Source: Streptomyces albiflavescens
Lineage (GTDB): Bacteria > Actinomycetota > Actinomycetes > Streptomycetales > Streptomycetaceae
DNA length: 64,000 nucleotides
Direction of reading: 5' to 3'
Assembly (NCBI RefSeq): GCF_014645835.1
Contig: NZ_BMMM01000010.1
Coordinates: forward strand, 62,001 to 126,000
Shown here piece after piece: positions 1 through 7,957 of this stretch. The notes beneath the pieces are model-generated. The model saw only the letters and a list, made by a program, of their open reading frames with translations. It searched no databases and was not told the DNA's origin. The translations under genes were made by a program, and so were the position numbers. Within the stretch, counting starts at the first letter, position 1. Every line of letters begins with the position of its first letter.

Positions 1-172
1 AGCCGCCGTGTTCCCCAGGGGAAACGCCCGGTGAAGCCTCATGACCTTCGCCCGGGCGCACGCCCCCGTGGGCGAGTTTTGTCAGTGCCCGCAGGTAGAT
101 TCGTTTGAGGCTGGTGTGCCGACCGCACTCGGTTCACGATGGCCGCTACCGACGATTGCAGGAGTGATTCGC
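1..172. other. Left edge: possible tail of upstream gene and folB leader
   Basis: No complete gene is seen. A short open stretch in frame 2 ends at a TGA at 32-34 and could be the C-terminus of a preceding rightward gene, but it is too short to identify. The rest is the leader of folB, with a Shine-Dalgarno sequence AGGAG at 160-164. Confidence 0.4.
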
Positions 173-532
173 GTGGATCGTGTCGCGCTGCGCGGCCTCA
201 AGGCCCGCGGGCACCACGGTGTCTTCCAGAAGGAACGCGAGGAGGGCCAGACCTTCATCGTGGACCTGACGCTGGGCCTGGACACCCGACCGGCCGCGGC
301 CGACGACGACCTGGCGAAGACCGTGCACTACGGCGTCGTGGCGGAGGAGGTCGTCGCGGTCGTCGAGGGCGAGCCCGTCGACCTCATCGAAACGCTCGCC
401 GAGCGCATCGCCCAGGCATGTCTCAAGCACGACGGAGTTCAGGAGGTCGAGGTCTGCGTCCACAAACCGGACGCGCCGATCACCGTCCCCTTCGACGACG
501 TGACCGTCACCATCACCCGGAGCCGAGTATGA
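173..532 (+). CDS. folB: Dihydroneopterin aldolase
   Basis: FolB converts 7,8-dihydroneopterin to 6-hydroxymethyl-dihydropterin and glycolaldehyde in folate synthesis in the cytosol. The 119-residue product (VDRVALRGLKARGHHGVF at the N-terminus) has the family's usual length and its conserved GxHGVF and ETLAERIA segments. A GTG at 173 is chosen because AGGAG lies 8 bases upstream. An in-frame start at 41 would add an unrelated 44-residue leader. The stop TGA at 530-532 overlaps the ATG of folK (ATGA), so the two are translationally coupled. Confidence 0.95.
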   Translation: MDRVALRGLKARGHHGVFQKEREEGQTFIVDLTLGLDTRPAAADDDLAKTVHYGVVAEEVVAVVEGEPVDLIETLAERIAQACLKHDGVQEVEVCVHKPDAPITVPFDDVTVTITRSRV

Positions 533-1140
533 CCGCCTTCTACACCGAGGGTCAGAGCGACCCGACCGTACAGCCGGTGCCCGCCTCCGTGGTGGAGCGG
601 GTGGACGCCGCCGACACGACCCTGCAGAACCCCAAGCGCGCGGTGATCTCCCTCGGCGCGAACCTGGGCAACCGTCTGGAGACCCTCCAGGGCGCCATCG
701 ACGCGCTGGAGGACACCCCCGGCGTCCGTGTCAAGGCGGTCTCCCCCGTCTACGAGACCGAGCCCTGGGGCGTCGAACCGGGCAGCCAGCCGACGTACTT
801 CAACGCGGTCGTGGTTCTGAAGACCACCCTCCCCCCGTCCTCGCTCCTGGAGCGGGCGCACGCGGTCGAGGAGGCCTTCCACCGCGTACGGGACGAGCGC
901 TGGGGCCCGCGCACGATCGACGTCGACATCGTGGCGTACGCCAATGTCGTCTCCGACGACCCGGTTCTGACTCTCCCTCACCCACGCGCCCACGAACGGG
1001 CCTTCGTCCTCGCCCCCTGGCACGATGTGGAGCCCGAGGCCCAGCTGCCGGGCCGCGGCCCCGTCGCCCAGCTCCTCTCGACGATCAACCGGGACGGCGT
1101 CGCGCCCCGCGCCGACCTGGAACTCCGGCTGCCCGAGTAG
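529..1140 (+). CDS. folK: 6-hydroxymethyl-7,8-dihydropterin pyrophosphokinase
   Basis: FolK transfers pyrophosphate from ATP to hydroxymethyl-dihydropterin, the step before FolP. The product is 203 residues. The HPPK signature is clear: SLGANLGNR near residue 45, VYETEPWG, and the RWGPRTIDVDIV stretch with the catalytic Asp residues, followed by LPHPRAHERAFVLAP. About 40 residues precede the core, a longer N-terminus than in E. coli FolK. The start overlaps the folB stop. Confidence 0.95.
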   Translation: MTAFYTEGQSDPTVQPVPASVVERVDAADTTLQNPKRAVISLGANLGNRLETLQGAIDALEDTPGVRVKAVSPVYETEPWGVEPGSQPTYFNAVVVLKTTLPPSSLLERAHAVEEAFHRVRDERWGPRTIDVDIVAYANVVSDDPVLTLPHPRAHERAFVLAPWHDVEPEAQLPGRGPVAQLLSTINRDGVAPRADLELRLPE

Positions 1141-1189
1141 TCGTTAAGGTCAAGACGACCGTCAGGCCGCGAATGACCGAAGGGGCAAA

Positions 1190-1675
1190 GTGAAACAGCT
1201 GCGCATCAGGACGCTGGCCGCCGTATTCGTCGTGGCCGGCGTCCTGTCCTGGGCGGGCGCCCGCCTGTGGAACGCGGTGGGCACACTCCCCCGGGTCCCT
1301 CTCGCCGCTCCCATCGTCCTGGCCGTGATCGCCGTCGTCCTGCTCGCGACGGCACTCTCGCTGCGCGCCCGCCTCAAGGCCCAGCGCGAGCGCCGCCCCG
1401 GCGCCAAGGGCGTCGACCCCCTGATGGCGGCCCGCGCGGTCGTCTTCGGCCAGGCGAGCGCCCTGGTCGCCGCCCTGGTCGCCGGTATGTACGGCGGCGC
1501 GGGCGTCTTCCTGCTGGAATCCCTCGACATCCCCGCCCGCCGCGACCAGGCCGTCTACGCCGGCCTCTCCGTCGTCGCCGGCATCGGCGTCATAGCGGCC
1601 GGCTTCTTCCTGGAACGCGTCTGCAAGCTCCCCGAGGACGATGAGCACAACGGCGGGACGGCTCCGGCGGCGTAA
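1190..1675 (+). CDS. DUF3180 membrane protein
   Basis: This 161-residue protein has four probable membrane segments (about residues 8-26, 40-60, 80-100 and 122-142) and a charged loop after the second. It matches the actinobacterial DUF3180 family, which habitually follows folK. Its biochemical role is not known. It lies 49 bases after folK on the same strand and may be cotranscribed. Its stop codon lies in the loop of a strong hairpin. Confidence 0.85.
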   Translation: MKQLRIRTLAAVFVVAGVLSWAGARLWNAVGTLPRVPLAAPIVLAVIAVVLLATALSLRARLKAQRERRPGAKGVDPLMAARAVVFGQASALVAALVAGMYGGAGVFLLESLDIPARRDQAVYAGLSVVAGIGVIAAGFFLERVCKLPEDDEHNGGTAPAA

Positions 1676-1691
1676 CACCGGAGCCGTCCCG
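1654..1691. terminator. Hairpin overlapping the end of the DUF3180 gene
   Basis: Perfect 14-bp arms (1654-1667 and 1678-1691) enclose the TAA stop codon. It lies between convergent genes and could stop transcription from both sides. Confidence 0.75.
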
Positions 1692-1701
1692 GTCGCAGCA
1701 G

Positions 1702-2307
1702 TCAGCGCGCCATGATGAGGCTCATCGCCTCATTGCGGGTGGCGGAATCCCGCAGCTGACCGCGCACCGCCGAGGTGATGGTCTTCGCGCCGGGCTTGCG
1801 TACGCCCCGCATCGACATGCACATGTGCTCGCACTCGACGACCACGATCACGCCACGCGGCTCCAGGATCTCCATCAGGGAGTCGGCGATCTGCGTGGTG
1901 AGCCGTTCCTGCACCTGAGGCCGTCGGGCATAGACGTCCACGAGCCGAGCCAGCTTCGACAGACCGGTGATCTTGCCGTCGGTGGACGGGATGTACCCGA
2001 CGTGGGCAACGCCGACGAACGGCACCAGGTGATGCTCGCAGGAACTCAGCACCTCGATGTCCTTCACCAGGACCATCTCGTCGTGCCCCAGGTCGAACGT
2101 CGTCGTGAGCACGTCCTCGGGCTTCTGCCACAACCCCGCGAATATCTCCTTGTACGCACGGGCCACCCGCCCCGGCGTCTCCTTGAGGCCCTCGCGATCC
2201 GGGTCCTCGCCGACCGCGATCAGCAGCTCGCGTATGGCGTTCTCAGCGCGCTTCTCGTCGAACTCGCCGATCACGCCCTCGCCGTCCAGCGTCACGGGGT
2301 CGGTCAT
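1702..2307 (-). CDS. folE: GTP cyclohydrolase I
   Basis: FolE converts GTP to 7,8-dihydroneopterin triphosphate, the first folate step. The 201-residue protein has the zinc-binding signature (CEHHLVPF, and VECEHMCMSMRGV with the second Cys) and the QERLT segment. The ATG at 2307 is chosen because the extra 21 residues available upstream do not resemble the family. It is convergent with the folB-folK group and follows ftsH on the same strand, separated by a strong hairpin. Confidence 0.95.
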   Translation of the reverse strand: MTDPVTLDGEGVIGEFDEKRAENAIRELLIAVGEDPDREGLKETPGRVARAYKEIFAGLWQKPEDVLTTTFDLGHDEMVLVKDIEVLSSCEHHLVPFVGVAHVGYIPSTDGKITGLSKLARLVDVYARRPQVQERLTTQIADSLMEILEPRGVIVVVECEHMCMSMRGVRKPGAKTITSAVRGQLRDSATRNEAMSLIMAR

Positions 2308-2373
2308 CTGGTCCTCGTTCCTGTGGATCTTGCGCGTGCCTGTCGACGCGTCCCAACCGTGCGGGCACACCGA

Positions 2374-2415
2374 AATGCCGCACCCCCCAGGCTAGAACCT
2401 GGGGGGTGCGGCATT
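2374..2415 (-). terminator. Terminator after ftsH
   Basis: Perfect 18-bp arms (2374-2391 and 2398-2415) with a six-base loop CTAGAA lie between the ftsH stop (2452) and the folE start. This isolates folE from ftsH readthrough. Confidence 0.85.
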
Positions 2416-2451
2416 CATTCCGGGCCTGGTGAGGCCGCCTAGAGCCAGGAA

Positions 2452-4515
2452 TCAGCCCTCGGTGCGGTCCTCCGTGGCCGCCTCCGTCACCGGGACGGAC
2501 TCCGTCGCGCTGGCGATGGCCGCCGTCGAGCCGTTCGCCCCGTTCGTCAGTGACAGCTCCTTGGGGGAGAGCACCGGCGGGCGGGTGGACGGGGTGCGGC
2601 GGGAGGAGCCGGTCCACGCGGGGCGGGCCGGGCGCTTGACGATGGGAGCGAAGATCTCGGCGATCTGCTCCTTGCTCAGCGTCTCCTTCTCCAGCAGCTG
2701 GAGCACCAGCGCGTCGAGGACATCGCGGTTCTCGACCAGGATTTCCCAGGCCTCGTTGTGCGCGTTCTCGATGAGCTTCTTGACCTCTTCGTCGACGAGC
2801 GCGGCGACCTCTTCCGAGTAGTCGCGCGGGTGCGACATCTCCCGGCCCAGGAAGGGCTCGGTGTTGTCGCCGCCGAACTTGATCGCGCCGAGACGCTCGG
2901 TCATGCCGTACTGCGTGACCATCGCGCGGGCCGTGGCAGTGGCCTTCTCGATGTCGTTCGCAGCGCCCGTGGTCGGGTCGTGGAAGACGAGCTCCTCGGC
3001 AGCGCGGCCGCCCAGCATGTACGCGAGCTGGTCCAGCATCTCGTTGCGCGTGGTGGAGTACTTGTCCTCGTCCGGCAGGACCATCGTGTAGCCGAGGGCA
3101 CGGCCGCGCGACAGGATCGTGATCTTGTGGACCGGGTCGGAGTTCGGAGATGCCGCCGCGACCAGGGCGTGACCGCCCTCGTGGTACGCGGTGATCTTCT
3201 TCTCCTTGTCCGACATGATCCGGGTCCGCTTCTGCGGGCCCGCCACGACACGGTCGATCGCCTCGTCCAGCATGGTGTTGTCGATCAGCTTGCCGTTGCT
3301 GCGCGCGGTGAGCAGCGCCGCTTCGTTCAGCACGTTCGACAGGTCCGCGCCCGTGAAGCCCGGCGTACGCCGCGCGACCGCCGACAGGTCGACGTCCGGG
3401 GCGACCGGCTTGCCCTTCTGGTGAACCTTGAGGATCTCCAGACGGCCCTGCATGTCCGGGCGGTCGACCGCGATCTGGCGGTCGAAGCGGCCCGGGCGCA
3501 GGAGGGCCGGGTCGAGGATGTCGGGCCGGTTCGTGGCGGCGATCAGGATGACGCCGCCCTTCACGTCGAAGCCGTCCATCTCGACGAGCAGCTGGTTCAG
3601 CGTCTGCTCGCGCTCGTCGTGACCGCCGCCGAGGCCGGCGCCGCGGTGACGGCCGACCGCGTCGATCTCGTCGACGAAGACGATCGCCGGAGCGTTCGCC
3701 TTGGCCTGCTCGAACAGGTCTCGGACTCGGGAGGCACCGACACCGACGAACATCTCGACGAAGTCGGAACCGGAGATCGAGTAGAAGGGAACGCCGGCCT
3801 CGCCCGCGACAGCGCGCGCGAGCAGCGTCTTACCGGTACCAGGAGGCCCGTACAGGAGCACGCCCTTGGGGATCTTCGCCCCGACGGCCTGGAACTTCGC
3901 CGGCTCCTGGAGGAACTCCTTGATCTCCTGGAGCTCCTCGACCGCCTCGTCCGAACCCGCGACGTCCGCGAAGGTCGTCTTCGGGGTGTCCTTGGTGATG
4001 AGCTTCGCCTTGGACTTCCCGAAGTTCATGACTCGGGAGCCGCCGCCCTGCATCTGGTTCATCAGGAACAGGAAGACGACGACGATGAGGACGAAGGGGA
4101 GCAGAGACAGCAGGATGCCGACGAACGGGTTCTGCTTGGACGGCGAGACCGTGTAGCCGTCCGGAATCTGCTTGTTCTGGTACTTCTCCTGCAGTGTGTT
4201 GGCCAGGGCCACGCCCTGGTCGCCGATGTAGCTCGACTGGATCTTCGAGCTGCCTTCGACCTTTGAGCCGTCCTTGAGCGAGACCTTGATGATCTGCTCG
4301 TCGCCGGTGGTGATCTTGGCTGACTCGACCTTGTTGTTATTGATCGCCTGGACGACCTGGCCGGTGTCCACCGTCTTGTAGCCGCCGGACGAACCGACGA
4401 CCTGCATCAACACGACCACGGCAAGGACGGCCAGCACGATCCACATGACCGGCCCACGGAAGTATCGCTTCACGTCCATCCATACGGAGCGGTGCCGCCC
4501 CGTCCCTCCTGCCAT
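2452..4515 (-). CDS. ftsH: ATP-dependent zinc metalloprotease FtsH
   Basis: FtsH is a membrane-anchored AAA+ protease that degrades misfolded membrane proteins and some regulators. Visible parts, numbered from the ATG at 4515: membrane helix at about 22-40, extracytoplasmic FtsH_ext region, second helix at about 131-152, Walker A GPPGTGKT 223-230, Walker B DEID 282-285, second region of homology (ATNRPDILDPALLRPGRFDRQ), and the zinc site HEGGH 445-449. The C-terminal tail is Ser/Thr/Pro rich. A second ATG 36 bases downstream (MDVKRYFRG) is an equally plausible start, and no convincing ribosome site marks either. hpt lies upstream on the same strand. Confidence 0.97.
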   Translation of the reverse strand: MAGGTGRHRSVWMDVKRYFRGPVMWIVLAVLAVVVLMQVVGSSGGYKTVDTGQVVQAINNNKVESAKITTGDEQIIKVSLKDGSKVEGSSKIQSSYIGDQGVALANTLQEKYQNKQIPDGYTVSPSKQNPFVGILLSLLPFVLIVVVFLFLMNQMQGGGSRVMNFGKSKAKLITKDTPKTTFADVAGSDEAVEELQEIKEFLQEPAKFQAVGAKIPKGVLLYGPPGTGKTLLARAVAGEAGVPFYSISGSDFVEMFVGVGASRVRDLFEQAKANAPAIVFVDEIDAVGRHRGAGLGGGHDEREQTLNQLLVEMDGFDVKGGVILIAATNRPDILDPALLRPGRFDRQIAVDRPDMQGRLEILKVHQKGKPVAPDVDLSAVARRTPGFTGADLSNVLNEAALLTARSNGKLIDNTMLDEAIDRVVAGPQKRTRIMSDKEKKITAYHEGGHALVAAASPNSDPVHKITILSRGRALGYTMVLPDEDKYSTTRNEMLDQLAYMLGGRAAEELVFHDPTTGAANDIEKATATARAMVTQYGMTERLGAIKFGGDNTEPFLGREMSHPRDYSEEVAALVDEEVKKLIENAHNEAWEILVENRDVLDALVLQLLEKETLSKEQIAEIFAPIVKRPARPAWTGSSRRTPSTRPPVLSPKELSLTNGANGSTAAIASATESVPVTEAATEDRTEG

Positions 4516-4652
4516 AGTGAGTTTGATAAAGACTGTTCTTCGGACGGTACCCCAGCATTGTCACCCGAAGCCGCAGGGGACTGCTGGCATTCCCGCCTAC
4601 GCATGCTCCAACGGCGCGAAACCCGCTGGGGTTCCCGATCGTCTTACAGGGA

Positions 4653-4684
4653 CTGAGCCGCCCTCGGAAAGGGCGGGCGCTCAG
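4653..4684 (-). terminator. Hairpin at the end of hpt
   Basis: An imperfect stem (4653-4664 with 4670-4684, one three-base bulge, GGAAA-type loop) overlaps the hpt stop codon and separates it from ftsH. Confidence 0.6.
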
Positions 4685-5241
4685 CCGCCGTAGACGTGAG
4701 GCGCGAGCGTACCGACGAACGGGAGGTTGCGGTACTTCTCCGCGTAGTCGAGGCCGTAGCCGATGACGAACTCGTTCGGGATGTCGAAGCCGACCCACTC
4801 CACGTCGATCGCGACCTTGGCCGCCTCCGGCTTGCGCAGCAGCGTGCACACCTTGAGAGAGGCGGGCTCGCGGGAGCCGAGGTTGGAGATCAGCCAGGAC
4901 AGGGTCAGCCCGGAGTCGATGATGTCCTCGACGATGAGGACGTGCTTGCCCTTGATGTCGGTGTCGAGGTCCTTGAGGATCCGCACCACACCGGAGGACT
5001 GGGTGCCCGCGCCGTACGAGGACACGGCCATCCAGTCCATGGTGACGGGGGTGGACAGCGCACGCGCCAGGTCCGCCATGACCATCACGGCGCCCTTGAG
5101 GACACCGACGATCAACAGGTCCTTGCCCGCGTACTCCGCGTCGATCTTCGCGGCCAGCTCAGCCAGCTTGGCGTCGATCTCTTCCTTGGTGATGAGCACC
5201 GACTTGAGGTCGGTGCTCATGTCTTTCGCGTCCACCCGCAT
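4681..5241 (-). CDS. hpt: Hypoxanthine phosphoribosyltransferase
   Basis: This purine salvage enzyme makes IMP or GMP from hypoxanthine or guanine and PRPP. The 186-residue protein carries the PRPP-binding motif VLIVEDIIDSGLTL and the GVLKGAVMVMADLA loop. The start is ATG at 5241 (MRVDAKD); an alternative ATG at 5220 would shorten it by seven residues. It lies between tilS and ftsH, all leftward, the usual actinobacterial tilS-hpt-ftsH order. Confidence 0.95.
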   Translation of the reverse strand: MRVDAKDMSTDLKSVLITKEEIDAKLAELAAKIDAEYAGKDLLIVGVLKGAVMVMADLARALSTPVTMDWMAVSSYGAGTQSSGVVRILKDLDTDIKGKHVLIVEDIIDSGLTLSWLISNLGSREPASLKVCTLLRKPEAAKVAIDVEWVGFDIPNEFVIGYGLDYAEKYRNLPFVGTLAPHVYGG

Positions 5242-5318
5242 CACTTTCGGTCGTCCGTCCCACCGGCCGCTCGGACCGCCCACGTACCGCGTAAGCGGTC
5301 CCGGTGGAGGGTCCGGTT

Positions 5319-6479
5319 TCAGCCTTGCCGAATAACCAGTCTGCCACCCTGGCGCTGAGCGACGACTTTGCCCGGGAGATTGATGGCTCCCTGGCCGCGC
5401 CAGCCGGTGATCAGCCGGTCGACTTCTTCGATGTGGCGGGCGAACAGCGAACCGGCCGGGGCGCCCGCCTCGATGGCGGCGCGGCGCAGGATGCGGCGGC
5501 GTACGGCGGGGGGCAGGGCGTAGAGCTTGGCGCACTCCAGGAGGCCGGCCGCGTCGCGTACGGAGGCCTCGGCCTGGCTGGCCCAGGCGTCCAGGGCGTC
5601 GGCGTCGTCGCGGGAGAGCTGGGCGGTACGGGCGAGTGCCTCGACGACGCCCTTGCCGAGCGCCTTCTCCAGGGCGGGCAGGCCCTCGTGGCGCAGCCGG
5701 GAGCGGGTATAGGCCGGGTCGGCGTTGTGCGGGTCGTCCCAGACGGGCAGCGACTGGGCCATGCAGGCCTTGCGGGCGGTCTGCCGGTCCAGGTGCAGGA
5801 ACGGGCGGCGGTAACGGCCGTCGGCCCCCGAGACCGCGGCCATTCCGGACAGGGAGCGGATGCCGGAGCCGCGGGCGAGGCCGAGCAGGACGGTTTCGGC
5901 TTGGTCGTCGCGGGTGTGGCCGAGCAGGATCGCGGCGGCGCCGTGGCGCTCGGCGGCGGCGTCCAGGGCGGCGTACCGGGCGTCGCGGGCCGCGGCCTCG
6001 GGCCCGCCGTCGCGGCCGACGGTGACGGCGATGGACTCGGCGGGGGTGAGCCCCAGTTCGGTGAGGCGCAGCACGACTTCGTGGGCGCGCAGGTCGGAGC
6101 CGGGCTGCAGACCGTGGTCGACGGTGATGCCACCGGCGCGGATGCCGAGTTTGGGGGCTTCGAAGGCGAGGGCGGAAGCGAGCGCCATGGAGTCGGCGCC
6201 ACCGGAGCATGCGACGAGCACGAGCGGCGGAGGGGGTGCCTCACTGCTCGAGCGCAGCAGGGCGCCTGAGAGGGGCTGCTCGTGCGGGGGCTGGGCATGG
6301 CTGATGGTGCGTCGCGTACCGGGGGCGGGCACGCGCTCCGCATCGGGGGCGGACGGGCGCGCGGCACCAGAAACGGGCGTGCGCCGGATGTCGGGGGCGG
6401 GCGGGTGCTCGGTGAGGATGTCGTGGAGTACGCGGCGAACCGCCAGGCGTATCGCCGCGACCGCAGGATGGGGACCCAT
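5319..6479 (-). CDS. tilS: tRNA(Ile)-lysidine synthase
   Basis: TilS modifies the wobble C34 of the CAU-anticodon tRNA-Ile to lysidine using ATP and lysine. The PP-loop motif SGGADS is at residues 92-97, followed by DHGL and LGHTRDDQAET. The motif normally lies near residue 20-40. Here a Pro/Ala/Arg-rich linker of about 60 residues separates an N-terminal helix (MGPHPAVAAIRLAVRR) from the catalytic core. The C-terminal domain ends at LVIRQG. It is followed by hpt. Confidence 0.93.
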   Translation of the reverse strand: MGPHPAVAAIRLAVRRVLHDILTEHPPAPDIRRTPVSGAARPSAPDAERVPAPGTRRTISHAQPPHEQPLSGALLRSSSEAPPPPLVLVACSGGADSMALASALAFEAPKLGIRAGGITVDHGLQPGSDLRAHEVVLRLTELGLTPAESIAVTVGRDGGPEAAARDARYAALDAAAERHGAAAILLGHTRDDQAETVLLGLARGSGIRSLSGMAAVSGADGRYRRPFLHLDRQTARKACMAQSLPVWDDPHNADPAYTRSRLRHEGLPALEKALGKGVVEALARTAQLSRDDADALDAWASQAEASVRDAAGLLECAKLYALPPAVRRRILRRAAIEAGAPAGSLFARHIEEVDRLITGWRGQGAINLPGKVVAQRQGGRLVIRQG

Positions 6480-6671
6480 GTCCGGTTCCCTTCATGAAGT
6501 TTTCGGGGGGTGAGCCCGAGGTCGGTCACTCAGAGTGTGTAGATGGTGACAGAACCGGGCCGTTCCCCGAGCATTGCACGCCTACCCATGCCCCACGGTC
6601 CCTCGGACGGGTGATTGGTGGGGCGTTCGCCTGCCGTCGGCCGGATTCGTTTCACGACCTTCCCGTAGGGT

Positions 6672-7796
6672 TCACGACTCCGCTTTGCGGTGCACCCGCG
6701 CGACCCAGTCCGCCGGTTTGGCGATCTCCGTCTTGGTCGGGAGGGTGTTCGGGGAGGTCCACACGCGGTTGAACCCGTCCATGCCGACCTGGTCGACAAC
6801 CGCCCGTACGAACCGCTCGCCGTCCCTGTACTGCCTCAGTTTGGCGTCCAGACCGAGCAGCTTGCGCAGCGCCAGGTCGAGACGGGAGGCCCCCTTCGCG
6901 CGGCGCTGCTGGAACTTCTCGCGGATCTCGCCGACGGACGGGACCACCGCCGGGCCCACTCCGTCCATGACGAAGTCCGCGTGGCCCTCCAGGAGGGACA
7001 TCACCGCGGTGAGCCGGCCGAGGATCTCGCGCTGGGCGGGCGTCTGCACGATTTCCACCAGGGAGCGGCCGCCGTCGTCCTCCTCCGTGTCGGGGCGCGA
7101 GCCCGCGAGCGACTGCGCGGCCTCCCTGATGCGCTCCAGGACGGTCATGGGGTCGACGTCCGTCTCCCCCAAGAAAGACTGGATTTCGCCCTCCAGGTGG
7201 TCGCGCAGCCAGGGCACGGCCGTGAACTGGGTGCGGTGGGTTTCCTCGTGCAGGCAGACCCAGAGGCGGAAGTCGTGGGGCTCCACGTCGAGTTCGCGCT
7301 CCACGTGCACGATGTTCGGCGCGACCAGCAGGAGCCTGCCGCCGCCGTTCTCACCGGCGGGCAGTTCACGGGTCGCCGGGGCGAAGGTCTCGTACTGCCC
7401 GAGGACCCTCGACGACAGGAACGACAGCAGCATGCCCAGCTCCACGCCGGTGACCTTGCCGCCGACGGCGCCGAGGACGGCCCCGCCCGGGGTGCTCCCC
7501 CGCCGCTCCTGCATCTTGTCCAGGAGTGGCTTGAGGATCTCCCGGAACCCCGCGACGTTCGCCCGCACCCAGCCGGGGCGGTCGACGACGAGTACGGGGG
7601 TGTCGTGCACGATGTCCTCGCCCATACGGGTAAAGCCCCGGACGTGCTCCTCCGAGGCTTTCGCGTGCCGGCGCAGTTCCGCGACGACGGACCTGGCCTC
7701 GTCGCGGCTCACTTCGGGGCCCGGCCGCACGAGCCGGGTCGCGGTCGCGACCGCGAGATTCCAGTCGACCATCTCGGCACCACCGATGCTCGTCAT
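6672..7796 (-). CDS. Zinc-dependent metalloprotease-like protein (DUF2342)
   Basis: This 374-residue protein belongs to the actinobacterial DUF2342 family, sometimes labelled coenzyme-F420-biosynthesis associated. It has an HEXXH element (LHEETHRTQF, about residue 187), the basis for calling it a putative zinc metalloprotease. No signal peptide is seen, so it is probably cytoplasmic. It lies between dacB and tilS as in other Streptomyces. Substrate and role are unknown. Confidence 0.85.
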   Translation of the reverse strand: MTSIGGAEMVDWNLAVATATRLVRPGPEVSRDEARSVVAELRRHAKASEEHVRGFTRMGEDIVHDTPVLVVDRPGWVRANVAGFREILKPLLDKMQERRGSTPGGAVLGAVGGKVTGVELGMLLSFLSSRVLGQYETFAPATRELPAGENGGGRLLLVAPNIVHVERELDVEPHDFRLWVCLHEETHRTQFTAVPWLRDHLEGEIQSFLGETDVDPMTVLERIREAAQSLAGSRPDTEEDDGGRSLVEIVQTPAQREILGRLTAVMSLLEGHADFVMDGVGPAVVPSVGEIREKFQQRRAKGASRLDLALRKLLGLDAKLRQYRDGERFVRAVVDQVGMDGFNRVWTSPNTLPTKTEIAKPADWVARVHRKAES

Positions 7797-7876
7797 GCGT
7801 CAACCGTACGTGAGCGTGTCCGGCTGCGGTTAGGGGTACGTCCTGCCGGGGGCCCGCCTGTCACGGGGCCTGCGAT

Positions 7877-7906
7877 GCCCCTGCTGCCCCCTGCGTCGGC
7901 AGGGGC
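7877..7906 (-). terminator. Weak hairpin after dacB
   Basis: Eight-base complementary arms (GCCCCTGC at 7877-7884 and GCAGGGGC at 7899-7906) lie downstream of dacB. The long loop makes it only a possible terminator. Confidence 0.35.
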
Positions 7907-7957
7907 CTGGCTCGGTCGGGGCGGGTACCCGGCGTTGCAGGCCCACAGTGACACCGG

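Noticed and set aside
2758..4266. 502-codon open frame on the plus strand opposite ftsH
   Set aside because: ftsH motifs are unambiguous on the minus strand, and the plus-strand product has no recognisable domain.
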